Source: RUG12395 sp034178705
Lineage (GTDB): Bacteria > Bacillota > Clostridia > Oscillospirales > CAG-272
NCBI GenBank assembly: GCA_034178705.1
Contig: JAXFQY010000073.1
Span: 1 to 13,673, forward strand
DNA: 13,673 nt
Direction: 5' to 3'
Part shown: positions 7,383 to 13,673 of the stretch, in pieces
Position numbering within the stretch: position 1 is the stretch's first letter
Layout: every line of letters starts with the position of its first letter
The notes under the pieces: generated by a model
Databases searched by the model: none
The model's input: the letters and a program-made list of their open reading frames with translations, nothing else
What the model was told of the DNA's origin: nothing
Position numbers and translations under genes: made by a program

Positions 7383-8879
7383 TTATCGAACGGACTGTTT
7401 CTTCACAACAACGACCGCACCGAGAGCGATAACGGAAACAGCAGCGATTGCAAGCAATACGGAGCAATCACCGGTCTGGGGATTCTGCTCAGACGCACCG
7501 TCTGTCGTAACGGGAGCATTGGTAGTCGCGGGGGCATTGGTGGTATCAGGCGCATCGGTAGTTACAACTGCTTCCGAAGTATCAACGGAAGTTTCTTCCT
7601 TGCCGAGAACTGGGTTGGAAGCCGTCTTCCATACGCCGTTCACGTTCAGCTTAGCAAAATCCGCTTCGGTATATGCAGTACCGGTGGTACCAGCATGGAC
7701 AGTAGCGTTTGCCGGAAGTGCGTAGTAGTTGTTTACCGGAGCGCAAATCGTATTGATACCCAAGATTTCGCCGATGCCGGTGCCGGTCTTGGTTGCATCG
7801 CCTGCGGCCTTAACAATACCTTTGTTAAAGTTGTTGCAAACGAACTCATTATCTACGGTACCGGAACCGGTCTTATCATCGCCACCGACGATACCGCCGA
7901 TGCCATTACCGGTTACATCAACAATTTCACCGTTGTTCAGGTTATCGGAAACGGTGCAGTTCGCGTCAACACGACCGACAATACCGCCGACAAGAGACGA
8001 AGTCGCTGCAACGGTAAGTTCGACTTTACCGTTATTCGTGCAACCCTTGACGTCCCAACCGCACATACGACCAATGACACCGCCGATCATACCGGTGGAA
8101 CCGGCAATGTCGCTGTGGATGTATCCGTAATTGATGCAGTTTTCTACAACGTTCGGCTGAGAAGTATCTGCATTACCAACGATACCGCCGACAATCTGCT
8201 TACCGGTAACTTCGCCTTTATTAACGCAACCGGTAACGACCATCGTACGATTCTTTGCTCCGGTCGGAGACAGAGAACCAGCAACACCGCCAATACGGTC
8301 GACTTCACCGGTAATCTTACCTTCATTTGTGCAGTTCTTAATAACAGCGGAGAACGCAAACTCACCGACGTTCAAAATACCGATACCAAGGATACCGCCG
8401 GTACGGGTCTTCCCGGTTACATTGCACTTGTTTGTGCAATGCTCGATGAGAGCAGTGCCATTTTCGACCGGCTGAAGAGAACCGACAAGGCCACCGATTC
8501 TCTGCTGCCCTGCACCGTTAATGGTACCCTCAACCGTAAGGTTCTTTATCGTCGCGTTTGCAATAATACCGAAGAAACCGGTACCGTTGCCGTCTGCTGC
8601 GGTGATATTGATACCCTTAATGGTATGACCCTGACCATCGAAAATACCGGCAAACTTTGCGGTAGTATTACCGATCGGGGCCTGAGAAGCAATGCCGGAG
8701 ATATCGATATCATTCATGAGTTTGTAGTTAGCCGTCAAGCTACTTTCTTGCTTCATGAGCTTTTCGATGTCAGCTGCGGTTTTGAGTTCAACCCACGTTT
8801 CGTCTGCGAAAACGCAAAGGGGCAGGAAGCTCATGACGAGCAGAGCAACGAGGAACAAAGATACAATGCGCTTAATCAT
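7383..8879 (-). CDS. GLUG-repeat cell-wall surface protein with NPQTG sorting signal
   Basis: 498 residues. The signal peptide (1-25, MIKRIVSLFL... ending VFA) precedes a GLUG-repeat region (about 30-400) of recurring NCxNxGxI-GG-GGIVG units, likely a beta-helix-like fold outside the cell. A Thr/Ala/Pro-rich linker of TTNAP-like units (about 430-465) leads to a sortase-type signal: NPQTGD at 466-471, a hydrophobic span, and the basic end KKQSVR. NPQTG is a variant of LPxTG, so covalent anchoring by a sortase is expected; no sortase gene is in the window. The ATG has GGAGG (8887-8891) 7 nt upstream. The N-terminal domain matches the GLUG protein at 5189-7027 in pattern (IDISG--SQAPIG, FAGIFDGQGHTIKG), so they are paralogues with different anchors. 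Ligand unknown. Confidence 0.9.
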   Translation of the reverse strand: MIKRIVSLFLVALLVMSFLPLCVFADETWVELKTAADIEKLMKQESSLTANYKLMNDIDISGIASQAPIGNTTAKFAGIFDGQGHTIKGINITAADGNGTGFFGIIANATIKNLTVEGTINGAGQQRIGGLVGSLQPVENGTALIEHCTNKCNVTGKTRTGGILGIGILNVGEFAFSAVIKNCTNEGKITGEVDRIGGVAGSLSPTGAKNRTMVVTGCVNKGEVTGKQIVGGIVGNADTSQPNVVENCINYGYIHSDIAGSTGMIGGVIGRMCGWDVKGCTNNGKVELTVAATSSLVGGIVGRVDANCTVSDNLNNGEIVDVTGNGIGGIVGGDDKTGSGTVDNEFVCNNFNKGIVKAAGDATKTGTGIGEILGINTICAPVNNYYALPANATVHAGTTGTAYTEADFAKLNVNGVWKTASNPVLGKEETSVDTSEAVVTTDAPDTTNAPATTNAPVTTDGASEQNPQTGDCSVLLAIAAVSVIALGAVVVVKKQSVR

Positions 8880-8903
8880 GTTATTTCCTCCGTATTCGTA
8901 TTA

Positions 8904-8925
8904 TGTGCATTTGCACAATATTGTG
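8904..8925. promoter_or_regulatory. Overlapping palindromes at a predicted transcription start
   Basis: TGTGCA-TT-TGCACA (8904-8917) overlaps the perfect 12-bp palindrome CACAATATTGTG (8914-8925). They sit at about +1 to +20 of the minus-strand promoter at 8931-8960, a position typical of a repressor operator or a 5'-end hairpin. The core GTGCATTT also occurs in the two candidate operators at 3507-3514 and 9094-9099. Confidence 0.45.
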
Positions 8926-8930
8926 AGATC

Positions 8931-8960
8931 ATTATATCTGCGTTTATGTCAAGCCGTCAA
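8931..8960 (-). promoter_or_regulatory. Sigma-A promoter of the NPQTG surface-protein gene
   Basis: On the minus strand TTGACG (8960-8955), 18-bp spacer, TATAAT (8936-8931, perfect). Predicted start near 8924, leader about 45 nt. A nearer TTGACA lies only 10 bp from the -10 and is not used in this call. Confidence 0.72.
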
Positions 8961-9073
8961 CTTTTTTTTGCACTTTTCTGAAGAAAGAAAAATACAAAAC
9001 GCATTTTTATTATCGTTGCTCAATTGAAAAAACATCATAATACGATCCAATCGTTTTCATCTTTGTTATGAAT

Positions 9074-9099
9074 AATGCAAAGTAGCGGAAAAGTGCATT
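9074..9099. promoter_or_regulatory. Candidate operator, AATGCA-N14-TGCATT
   Basis: Inverted repeat with arms 9074-9079 and 9094-9099 and a 14-nt gap. Its right arm overlaps the -35 of the SDR promoter by 2 nt. It matches the element at 3485-3514 in arms, gap and placement. Inference: one regulator, probably an AraC-family activator encoded here, controls both promoters. Confidence 0.5.
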
Positions 9100-9126
9100 T
9101 ACAAATACTTCATTATCTAATATACT
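9098..9126 (+). promoter_or_regulatory. Promoter of the SDR gene
   Basis: TTTACA (9098-9103), 17-bp spacer, TATACT (9121-9126). Both hexamers and the spacing are identical to the promoter of the second glycyl radical enzyme gene at 10939-10967. Predicted leader about 53 nt. Confidence 0.68.
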
Positions 9127-9185
9127 GAAAAAAACTCAAACAGTCCGAAAGGCAATATTGTTTTTCATTGAACCGGAGGATGGAT

Positions 9186-9932
9186 ATGATGCTATCAAAT
9201 AAAAGAATTGTCATCATTGGAGCGAGCCGAGGAATCGGAGAAGCCATTGCCAAAGAATGTGCCAAAGAAGGCGCTCGCCTAACTCTCATCGGCAGAAAAC
9301 AAGAAACGCTGGATGCCGTCGTATCCGAGCTAAAAGAAACAGGATATGATGCTTTTTCTCTCGTTTGGGATGTGGCAGATGTTACAAAAGGCCCGGAAAT
9401 ACTCGCAGAAGCTGCCAAGCGTATGGGAGGCATTGACATCGTCATACACAATGCCGGTGTGATTGACCATGAACCGCTTCTCCACGTAACCGAGGAAGCC
9501 TTTGATGCTTTGTTCGATGTAAACGTGAAAGGTGCTTATTTCAGCATTCAGTCCACAATCAACTATTATCTTGAAAAGAATGAAATCAATGAGCTCGGCG
9601 TCCGCGGCAAAATCATCGTCATCAGTTCCGAAACCGGCAACCAGCCCCATCCGAAACCGTACGGCGTTTCCAAGTGGGCTGTCATGGGTATGGTAAAAGG
9701 TTTTGCCAAGACCTTTTTCAAAGACGGCATTGTGATTTCGAATATAGCACCGGGGCCGACGGCAACAGAAATGATGAATATCTCGCAACGAACGACCGAT
9801 GCTTTTCCGTCAGCCTTCACCCGGCTTGCACGGCCGGAAGAAATTGCTGATTTGGCAGTCTTTTTGGCATCCGACAAAGCCAATCGCATTGCCGGTCAGC
9901 CGATATATATCAATGGCGGTTTGAACTGGTAA
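9186..9932 (+). CDS. Short-chain dehydrogenase/reductase (SDR, classical)
   Basis: 248-residue cytoplasmic NAD(P)-dependent oxidoreductase. The Rossmann glycine motif GASRGIG is at 12-18, NAG at 89-91, and the catalytic Ser/Tyr/Lys at S148, Y159 and K163 (YGVSK). The end INGGLNW is typical of the family. R15 and R37 after strands 1 and 2 favour NADP(H), which is an inference. Length is usual for classical SDRs of the FabG / gluconate-5-dehydrogenase type. GGAGG at 9175-9179 fits ATG 9186 (6 nt) or 9189 (9 nt); a TTG at 9168 and an ATG at 9180 lie at or before the ribosome site and are rejected. The gene stands alone between two minus-strand genes but shares promoter hexamers with the second GRE, suggesting it handles the carbonyl/alcohol step of the same pathway. 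Substrate unknown. Confidence 0.95.
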   Translation: MMLSNKRIVIIGASRGIGEAIAKECAKEGARLTLIGRKQETLDAVVSELKETGYDAFSLVWDVADVTKGPEILAEAAKRMGGIDIVIHNAGVIDHEPLLHVTEEAFDALFDVNVKGAYFSIQSTINYYLEKNEINELGVRGKIIVISSETGNQPHPKPYGVSKWAVMGMVKGFAKTFFKDGIVISNIAPGPTATEMMNISQRTTDAFPSAFTRLARPEEIADLAVFLASDKANRIAGQPIYINGGLNW

Positions 9933-9976
9933 AAAATCATTTCTCTCTTCCCTACCATATTATTGTAAAATTATTG

Positions 9977-10022
9977 AAAAAGCACCCAAAGAACATTTCA
10001 ATCGAAAGTACTTCGGGTGCTT
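9977..10022 (-). terminator. Intrinsic terminator of the second AraC gene
   Basis: Minus-strand stem AAGCACCC / GGGTGCTT (10022-10015 and 9987-9980), extended by GAAG/CTTT pairing, followed by TTTTT. It begins 5 nt after the AraC stop. On the plus strand the hairpin lacks a U tract, so it would terminate the SDR transcript less well. Confidence 0.75.
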
Positions 10023-10026
10023 CGTA

Positions 10027-10839
10027 TTAGGTTTTCGGATATTGATCATAGCGTTTTCGATATTCGCTTGGGGAGTAGCCGACTTCCTTTTTGAAAAGAT
10101 GAGAAAAATGGTAGATACTCGAAAAGCCAAGACGTTCGGCAATTGTAGAAAAACTGTCTCGTGAGTAACGAATCAAGTCCTTGGCCTGCTGGATACGCTG
10201 CATATTGATATACTGAACGGGGGACAGCTTAAACGATTCCTTGAATGAGCGGCGAAAATGGGATTCGCTCATGTGCACGGATTCAGCGATTTCGGGTATC
10301 GACAACAAACCGTCGCCGAGATGCTTGTTGATATATCTCACCGCATCGTTCATTCGATTTCGGCTAATAGAAGAGAGATATGTCATACCGAAGGTAGTCA
10401 GAAACTCCGCATAGAGGGTATAAAGCAATGAAAGGCATTCTTCCCGAACCGTGGTGCTTTGCAACTGCCAAACCGAAAGCAACTTGCGGAAAAGCTTTTC
10501 AGCATTCTTTTCTTCGTTCACCGGCGATTTGGCGCAAAAGAAATCATTGCCGTCCGGTCGATAGAAATCGAAATTCACAATGATTACACGGTAGGTCTCG
10601 CTTTTTACCGTCATGGAATAGACTGCATTTCGAGCAAGATAGAAAAAGTCCCCGGTTTTTACATCGAGTGCCATTCCATCCAACTCGTAATGCGCACTCC
10701 CTTCCAGCGCATAGATAAAACCGTCTGTTTTTCTTCCGGTGGGACCGGATTTTGCAAATCCTCTTTGGATGACCGCACCGATGACACGATGAAACTTCTC
10801 GATCGTCGGACGGGCTTCCATCAGCGTTTCTTTCTGCAT
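10027..10839 (-). CDS. AraC-family transcriptional regulator
   Basis: 270 residues. The N-terminal cupin sensor has the G-x-A/G-HY-x-L-DG...TGDFFYLAR pattern at about 45-72, which binds the effector in this family. The C-terminal region (about 170-263) has two helix-turn-helix units, around IPEIAESVHMSESHFRRSFK and IAERLGFSSIYHFSHLFKK, then GYSPSEYRK. The ATG has a near-perfect GGAGGTGA immediately upstream (10844-10851). A weak TTGCTT-N17-TTAAAT promoter (10888-10860) would leave only a ~14-nt leader. It is transcribed divergently from the second GRE operon and follows the SDR gene tail to tail. Divergence from the GRE makes it the leading candidate activator of that operon, and possibly of the SDR and solute-binding-protein promoters. 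Ligand unknown. Confidence 0.95.
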   Translation of the reverse strand: MQKETLMEARPTIEKFHRVIGAVIQRGFAKSGPTGRKTDGFIYALEGSAHYELDGMALDVKTGDFFYLARNAVYSMTVKSETYRVIIVNFDFYRPDGNDFFCAKSPVNEEKNAEKLFRKLLSVWQLQSTTVREECLSLLYTLYAEFLTTFGMTYLSSISRNRMNDAVRYINKHLGDGLLSIPEIAESVHMSESHFRRSFKESFKLSPVQYINMQRIQQAKDLIRYSRDSFSTIAERLGFSSIYHFSHLFKKEVGYSPSEYRKRYDQYPKT

Positions 10840-10857
10840 GCTATCACCTCCGCAACT

Positions 10858-10938
10858 CTATTTAATCAAAAATCGCATAAAAAAGCAATATTAAATCAAA
10901 ATTTTGAGCGAAAAGCGCAAACGCGGACGTTTTAATCA
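10858..10938. promoter_or_regulatory. Candidate AraC direct-repeat operators
   Basis: Between the divergent AraC and GRE genes, TATTTAATCAAAAAT (10858-10872) and TATTAAATCAAAATT (10888-10902) match at 13 of 15 positions and lie exactly 30 bp apart, about three helical turns. TTTAATCA recurs at 10931-10938, directly abutting the GRE -35. Same-orientation repeats ending at a -35 fit AraC-type activation. The region is A/T-rich, so chance similarity is possible. Confidence 0.4.
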
Positions 10939-10967
10939 TTTACATATCAGCAACTGACCGATATACT
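10939..10967 (+). promoter_or_regulatory. Promoter of the second GRE operon
   Basis: TTTACA (10939-10944), 17-bp spacer, TATACT (10962-10967). Predicted start near 10974, giving a leader of about 118 nt to the ATG at 11092. This places the in-frame ATG at 10972 at or before the transcript start and so excludes it as the start codon. Confidence 0.72.
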
Positions 10968-11054
10968 AAAAATGAAAAAACTATTTTTGGGGTATTCAAG
11001 CAAAGCCATACAATCTTTTTCTTCCCCGAAAACAACAGAAGCAATACAGAAAGG

Positions 11055-11080
11055 GTATGACCAACAAATTGGTGTCATAC
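11055..11080 (+). promoter_or_regulatory. Leader hairpin just upstream of the GRE ribosome site
   Basis: GTATG-ACCAA, loop CAAA, TTGGT-GT-CATAC: two 5-bp stems with a 2-nt bulge, ending one base before the AAGGTGA ribosome site. A GGGG/CCCC pairing earlier in the leader (flanked by T and A runs) could form a second stem. It could stabilise the message or tune translation; no known riboswitch class is recognised. Confidence 0.4.
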
Positions 11081-11091
11081 AAGGTGAAAAA

Positions 11092-13245
11092 ATGAACTTC
11101 TCAAGTGAAATCGAAGCAAAAATCTTTGAACGTACAGACGCTTTGCGTACGGCGTACCACAAGACCGATGTATTCAAAAAATGGCTCGGCTATCACAGAG
11201 TACGCCGTCAGAAACTATCTTTCATGCGTTCGTATGCCAACAACCCGCACAACGCATACACCACTCGTCTTCGCCGTGCATATGCCGAGGCTGATATTCT
11301 TCTCGAGATGCAGCCGGTCATCAATGACCATGAGCTGATTGTCGGTCTTCCCGATCATACGCCCCTTACCGCGCAGGAACAGGCAGAGTACGATGAACTC
11401 GAAAAGGTCATGCGCGCCGCTTCGGATACGACGGGTTTGACCAGAGGCCACATGGCGCTCGACTACGAAAAGCTTATCAAAGTGGGTGTAAACGGACTTA
11501 TTAAGGAAGTAACCGAACGTCGTGCCGCACTCGATATCAACGAGCCCGAGAATCTGCCGAAGGATGAGTTCTATGAAGGTTGCCTCGTTGAATTGAACGC
11601 CCTCAACGACCTTGCAAAGCGTTACGGCGCATATGCCGCTGATTTGGCGGAAAAGACCGAAGACCCGAAGAGAGCCGAAGAGCTCCGTGCCATCGCCGAA
11701 AACTTCAAGGTTGTTCCGATGGAACCGGCTCAGACCTTTTGGCAGGGACTTCAGTGCATCCACTTCTTCAACTTCAACCTTTGGGAGCTCTATTACTTCG
11801 GCCGTGTCGACCGCTTCCTCGAACCGCTTTACACCGCGGACATCAAAGCCGGCCGCCTCACCTACGAGAAAGCCGTTGAGCTCTATGCTTGCTTTATGCT
11901 GCTGCCGGAAGCGTATCTGCTTCCGAACGTTGCTTGCGACGCCATGCTCGGCGGTCGCGATCACGAGGGCAACCAGGTCGAAAACGAAGTCACCTACGTC
12001 TGCCTCGATGCGATTCGTTTTGCACATTCCGCAAACGGTAAGGTCACCCTTGCCATCAACAAGGACACATCCGAAAAGCTTCTGCGTCGAGCCATTCAGA
12101 CCAATGCTGCCGGCCTGACACAGCCGGCGCTCTTCAACGATGACCTAATCATTGATTCCTTTGTTCACTACGGTGTTCCGGCTGAAATTGCTCGTGACTA
12201 TTGCAACACCGGATGTGCCGAAGTTACCCCCTGCGGTCATTCCGGCTGCTATGTGGTTGCTCCTTATCACAACTTGGTTGACCGTCTGCTGGAAACCATG
12301 CGCACGTCCCCCGAAGGTGAGACCGAAGCCGAGTTCCTTGCAAGATTTGAAAAAGACACACGCAAGGCGATCTTTGATGCCAACCTCGTGCTCAACCGCC
12401 GCCAGATGGAGCGTTCCCGCATCGGTTGTGATGTTCTCCGTGCTTCCTGCCTGGTTCACGACTGTCTCGAAACCGGCAAGTCCATCGACGAAGGCGGTGC
12501 ATTCCTCAACCTGACCGAGCCGAACTTTGTCGGCTTCGGCAGCACGGTTGACTCGATTCGCGCACTCCGTGAGCTTGTCTTCTCCGGTGAGTATACCATG
12601 AAGGAAATGCTCGAGATTCTCGAGTCTGACTTTAAGGATAAGGAGGTGCTCCGTCAGCGCCTTATCAACAAGGTTCCGCACTTCGGAACCAACGAAGAAA
12701 GTACCGATGCCATCGCCGACGAACTTTCAAAAATGCTTGTTCGTTGCTGCAAAGGCATTTCGAACTTCCGCCGTAAAGATGCGCTTCTTCCCGGCGTCTT
12801 CTCCTATGTCGAACACTCCCGTTACGGCGCAAAGACCATCGCATCCCCCGACGGCAGACACGCCGGCTATCCGCTCTCTTCCGGTTCCAGCCCTGTTCAG
12901 GGTAAGGAAACGAAAGGCCCGACCGCGGCGCTTCTTTCCAACACCTCTTGGAGTCACTTTGACTACCTCGGCGGTGTCGCCATTAACCTCAAGTTCTCCC
13001 AGGGACAGATGAGCGATGAAAATGAGGACAAGATGCTCGACTTTATTCACGTTTTCCTCGAAAGAGGCGGCTATCAGATGCAGCTGAACTGCGTAGACAG
13101 AGAGACCTTGCTCGAAGCGCAGAAGCATCCCGAACAGTACTCGGATTTGCTCGTCCGCGTCGGCGGATTTGCTGCATATTTCTGCAAGCTTCCGAAATTG
13201 ATGCAGCAGGAGATTATCGATCGTGACGCACACGATTTCCAGTAA
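11092..13245 (+). CDS. Glycyl radical enzyme (dehydratase-like), complete
   Basis: 717-residue cytoplasmic glycyl radical enzyme. The PFL-like domain runs through most of the chain. RRAYAEADILLEMQPVINDHELIVG-type N-terminal sequence (in two short blocks near residues 60-85) marks the family's start. The thiyl cysteine is C375 in TGCAEVTP with the catalytic E377. PGVFSYVEH and SPDGRHAGYPL precede the C-terminal glycyl radical domain, whose radical glycine is G692 in RVGGFAAYF. I chose ATG 11092: AGGTGA lies just upstream in good register, and the promoter puts the transcript start after the earlier ATG at 10972. All core residues for a radical dehydratase or lyase are present. CAE instead of the common CVE means the substrate cannot be read off; glycerol/propanediol dehydratase and choline lyase are not supported. 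The cognate activase overlaps by 23 nt. The two GREs here are similar only around motifs, so they are not recent duplicates. Confidence 0.96.
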   Translation: MNFSSEIEAKIFERTDALRTAYHKTDVFKKWLGYHRVRRQKLSFMRSYANNPHNAYTTRLRRAYAEADILLEMQPVINDHELIVGLPDHTPLTAQEQAEYDELEKVMRAASDTTGLTRGHMALDYEKLIKVGVNGLIKEVTERRAALDINEPENLPKDEFYEGCLVELNALNDLAKRYGAYAADLAEKTEDPKRAEELRAIAENFKVVPMEPAQTFWQGLQCIHFFNFNLWELYYFGRVDRFLEPLYTADIKAGRLTYEKAVELYACFMLLPEAYLLPNVACDAMLGGRDHEGNQVENEVTYVCLDAIRFAHSANGKVTLAINKDTSEKLLRRAIQTNAAGLTQPALFNDDLIIDSFVHYGVPAEIARDYCNTGCAEVTPCGHSGCYVVAPYHNLVDRLLETMRTSPEGETEAEFLARFEKDTRKAIFDANLVLNRRQMERSRIGCDVLRASCLVHDCLETGKSIDEGGAFLNLTEPNFVGFGSTVDSIRALRELVFSGEYTMKEMLEILESDFKDKEVLRQRLINKVPHFGTNEESTDAIADELSKMLVRCCKGISNFRRKDALLPGVFSYVEHSRYGAKTIASPDGRHAGYPLSSGSSPVQGKETKGPTAALLSNTSWSHFDYLGGVAINLKFSQGQMSDENEDKMLDFIHVFLERGGYQMQLNCVDRETLLEAQKHPEQYSDLLVRVGGFAAYFCKLPKLMQQEIIDRDAHDFQ

Positions 13246-13673
13246 TAACGAAACAAACAATGAAATAACCGGAATCATTACGGGAACACAGCGTTTTTCG
13301 CTTCACGACGGTCCCGGAATTCGGACAATCGTTTTTCTCAAAGGATGTCCGCTCTCCTGTCTTTGGTGTCACAATCCTGAGACACAGAGCAAGTCCGTAG
13401 AGATTCTCTACGATTCCTCCAAATGTCTTGGGTGCGGCGCGTGTGTCACTACCTGTCCCGCCGGATGCCATACAATGATTGACGGTATGCACGACTATAA
13501 CCGCACCGCCTGCTTGGCGTGCGGAAAATGCGCGGACGTATGCGCCTGTGCACTTGAAAAGTGCGGCATTCCAACTACCGTATCCGAAGCCATGAAACCC
13601 GTACTTGCCGACCGACCTTTCTACAAACGAGCCGGCGGCTTGACCGTCAGCGGCGGGGAACCGTTCTCTCAAC
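13223..13673 (+). CDS. Glycyl radical enzyme activating enzyme (radical SAM), 3' partial
   Basis: First ~150 residues of the activase for the preceding GRE, cut by the window edge. HDGPGIRT precedes the radical-SAM motif CxxxCxxC at C42, C46 and C49. Two ferredoxin-type CxxCxxCxxxC motifs follow at 68-78 and 97-107, then the SAM-binding GGE in SGGEP at the very end. The GTG start at 13223 lies 23 nt inside the GRE gene, with AGGAG at 13208-13212 ten nt upstream; no ATG is available before the conserved region. The overlap implies translational coupling. The N-terminal ~15 residues are Asn/Thr-rich and unlike the other activase, so the first residues are the least certain part. Confidence 0.95.
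   Translation, partial: MTHTISSNNETNNEITGIITGTQRFSLHDGPGIRTIVFLKGCPLSCLWCHNPETQSKSVEILYDSSKCLGCGACVTTCPAGCHTMIDGMHDYNRTACLACGKCADVCACALEKCGIPTTVSEAMKPVLADRPFYKRAGGLTVSGGEPFSQ

Noticed and set aside
8931..8952. TTGACA ten bases before TATAAT in the surface-protein promoter
   Set aside because: A 10-bp spacer is too short for sigma-A; TTGACG with an 18-bp spacer is the workable pair.
6909..8981. 690-codon plus-strand open frame antisense to the NPQTG surface-protein gene
   Set aside because: No domain or signal peptide. It runs through two terminators and the repeat-rich composition of the real gene on the other strand explains the lack of stops.
9168..9182. TTG 9168 and ATG 9180 as SDR starts
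   Set aside because: They lie before or inside the GGAGG ribosome site; ATG 9186 or 9189 are correctly spaced.
10974..11091. Known riboswitch in the GRE leader
   Set aside because: Hairpins are present but I could match no conserved core of a known riboswitch class.
11092..13673. Bacterial microcompartment-type GRE locus
   Set aside because: No shell-protein, aldehyde dehydrogenase or phosphotransacylase gene is visible in the window, and the GRE shows no obvious encapsulation extension from the chosen start.

Overview
The window looks like an anaerobic, low-to-moderate-GC Firmicute, most likely a gut-type Clostridia (inference). The grounds are two oxygen-sensitive glycyl radical enzyme (GRE) systems, Gram-positive surface-protein anchors (an NPQTG sorting signal, and a lone C-terminal membrane anchor), a lipoprotein-type solute-binding protein, GGAGG-type ribosome binding sites, and sigma-A-like promoters. 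No RNA genes, insertion sequences, CRISPR arrays or phage genes are visible.

Layout, left to right: (1) 1-2422, the C-terminal two-thirds of a GRE and its activating enzyme, overlapping by ATGA. (2) 2557-3363, an AraC-family regulator on the minus strand, with its own TTGACA/TAAAAT promoter and a long terminator shared with the gap. (3) 3609-7027, a secreted solute-binding lipoprotein followed by a GLUG-repeat surface protein with a TEKV tail and membrane anchor, ending at a strong terminator. (4) 7028-7382, a gap with two bidirectional terminators, other dyads, and a possible 34-residue minus-strand ORF. (5) 7383-8879, a second GLUG-repeat surface protein on the minus strand with an NPQTG-type anchor. 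(6) 9186-9932, a short-chain dehydrogenase/reductase (SDR). (7) 10027-10839, a second AraC-family regulator (minus). (8) 11092 to the window end, a complete second GRE overlapped by its activating enzyme, which runs off the edge.

How the parts may work together (inference): the AraC regulators would sense a small molecule, probably a sugar or polyol derivative. The lipoprotein and the surface proteins would bind the substrate or anchor the cell to it. One or both GREs would perform radical dehydration or C-X bond cleavage, with the SDR handling the carbonyl/alcohol product. Both GREs keep the radical glycine and the catalytic Cys-x-Glu but have residues other than the usual Val between them (CNE and CAE), so neither can safely be called one of the well-known GREs. 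No transporter permease and no microcompartment shell gene is in view.

The most striking non-coding signal is a shared promoter design. AATGCA-N14-TGCATT overlaps the -35 of both the solute-binding-protein and SDR promoters, and the SDR and second-GRE promoters have identical -35/-10 hexamers at identical 17-bp spacing. This suggests one activator ties the dispersed transcription units into a single regulon.
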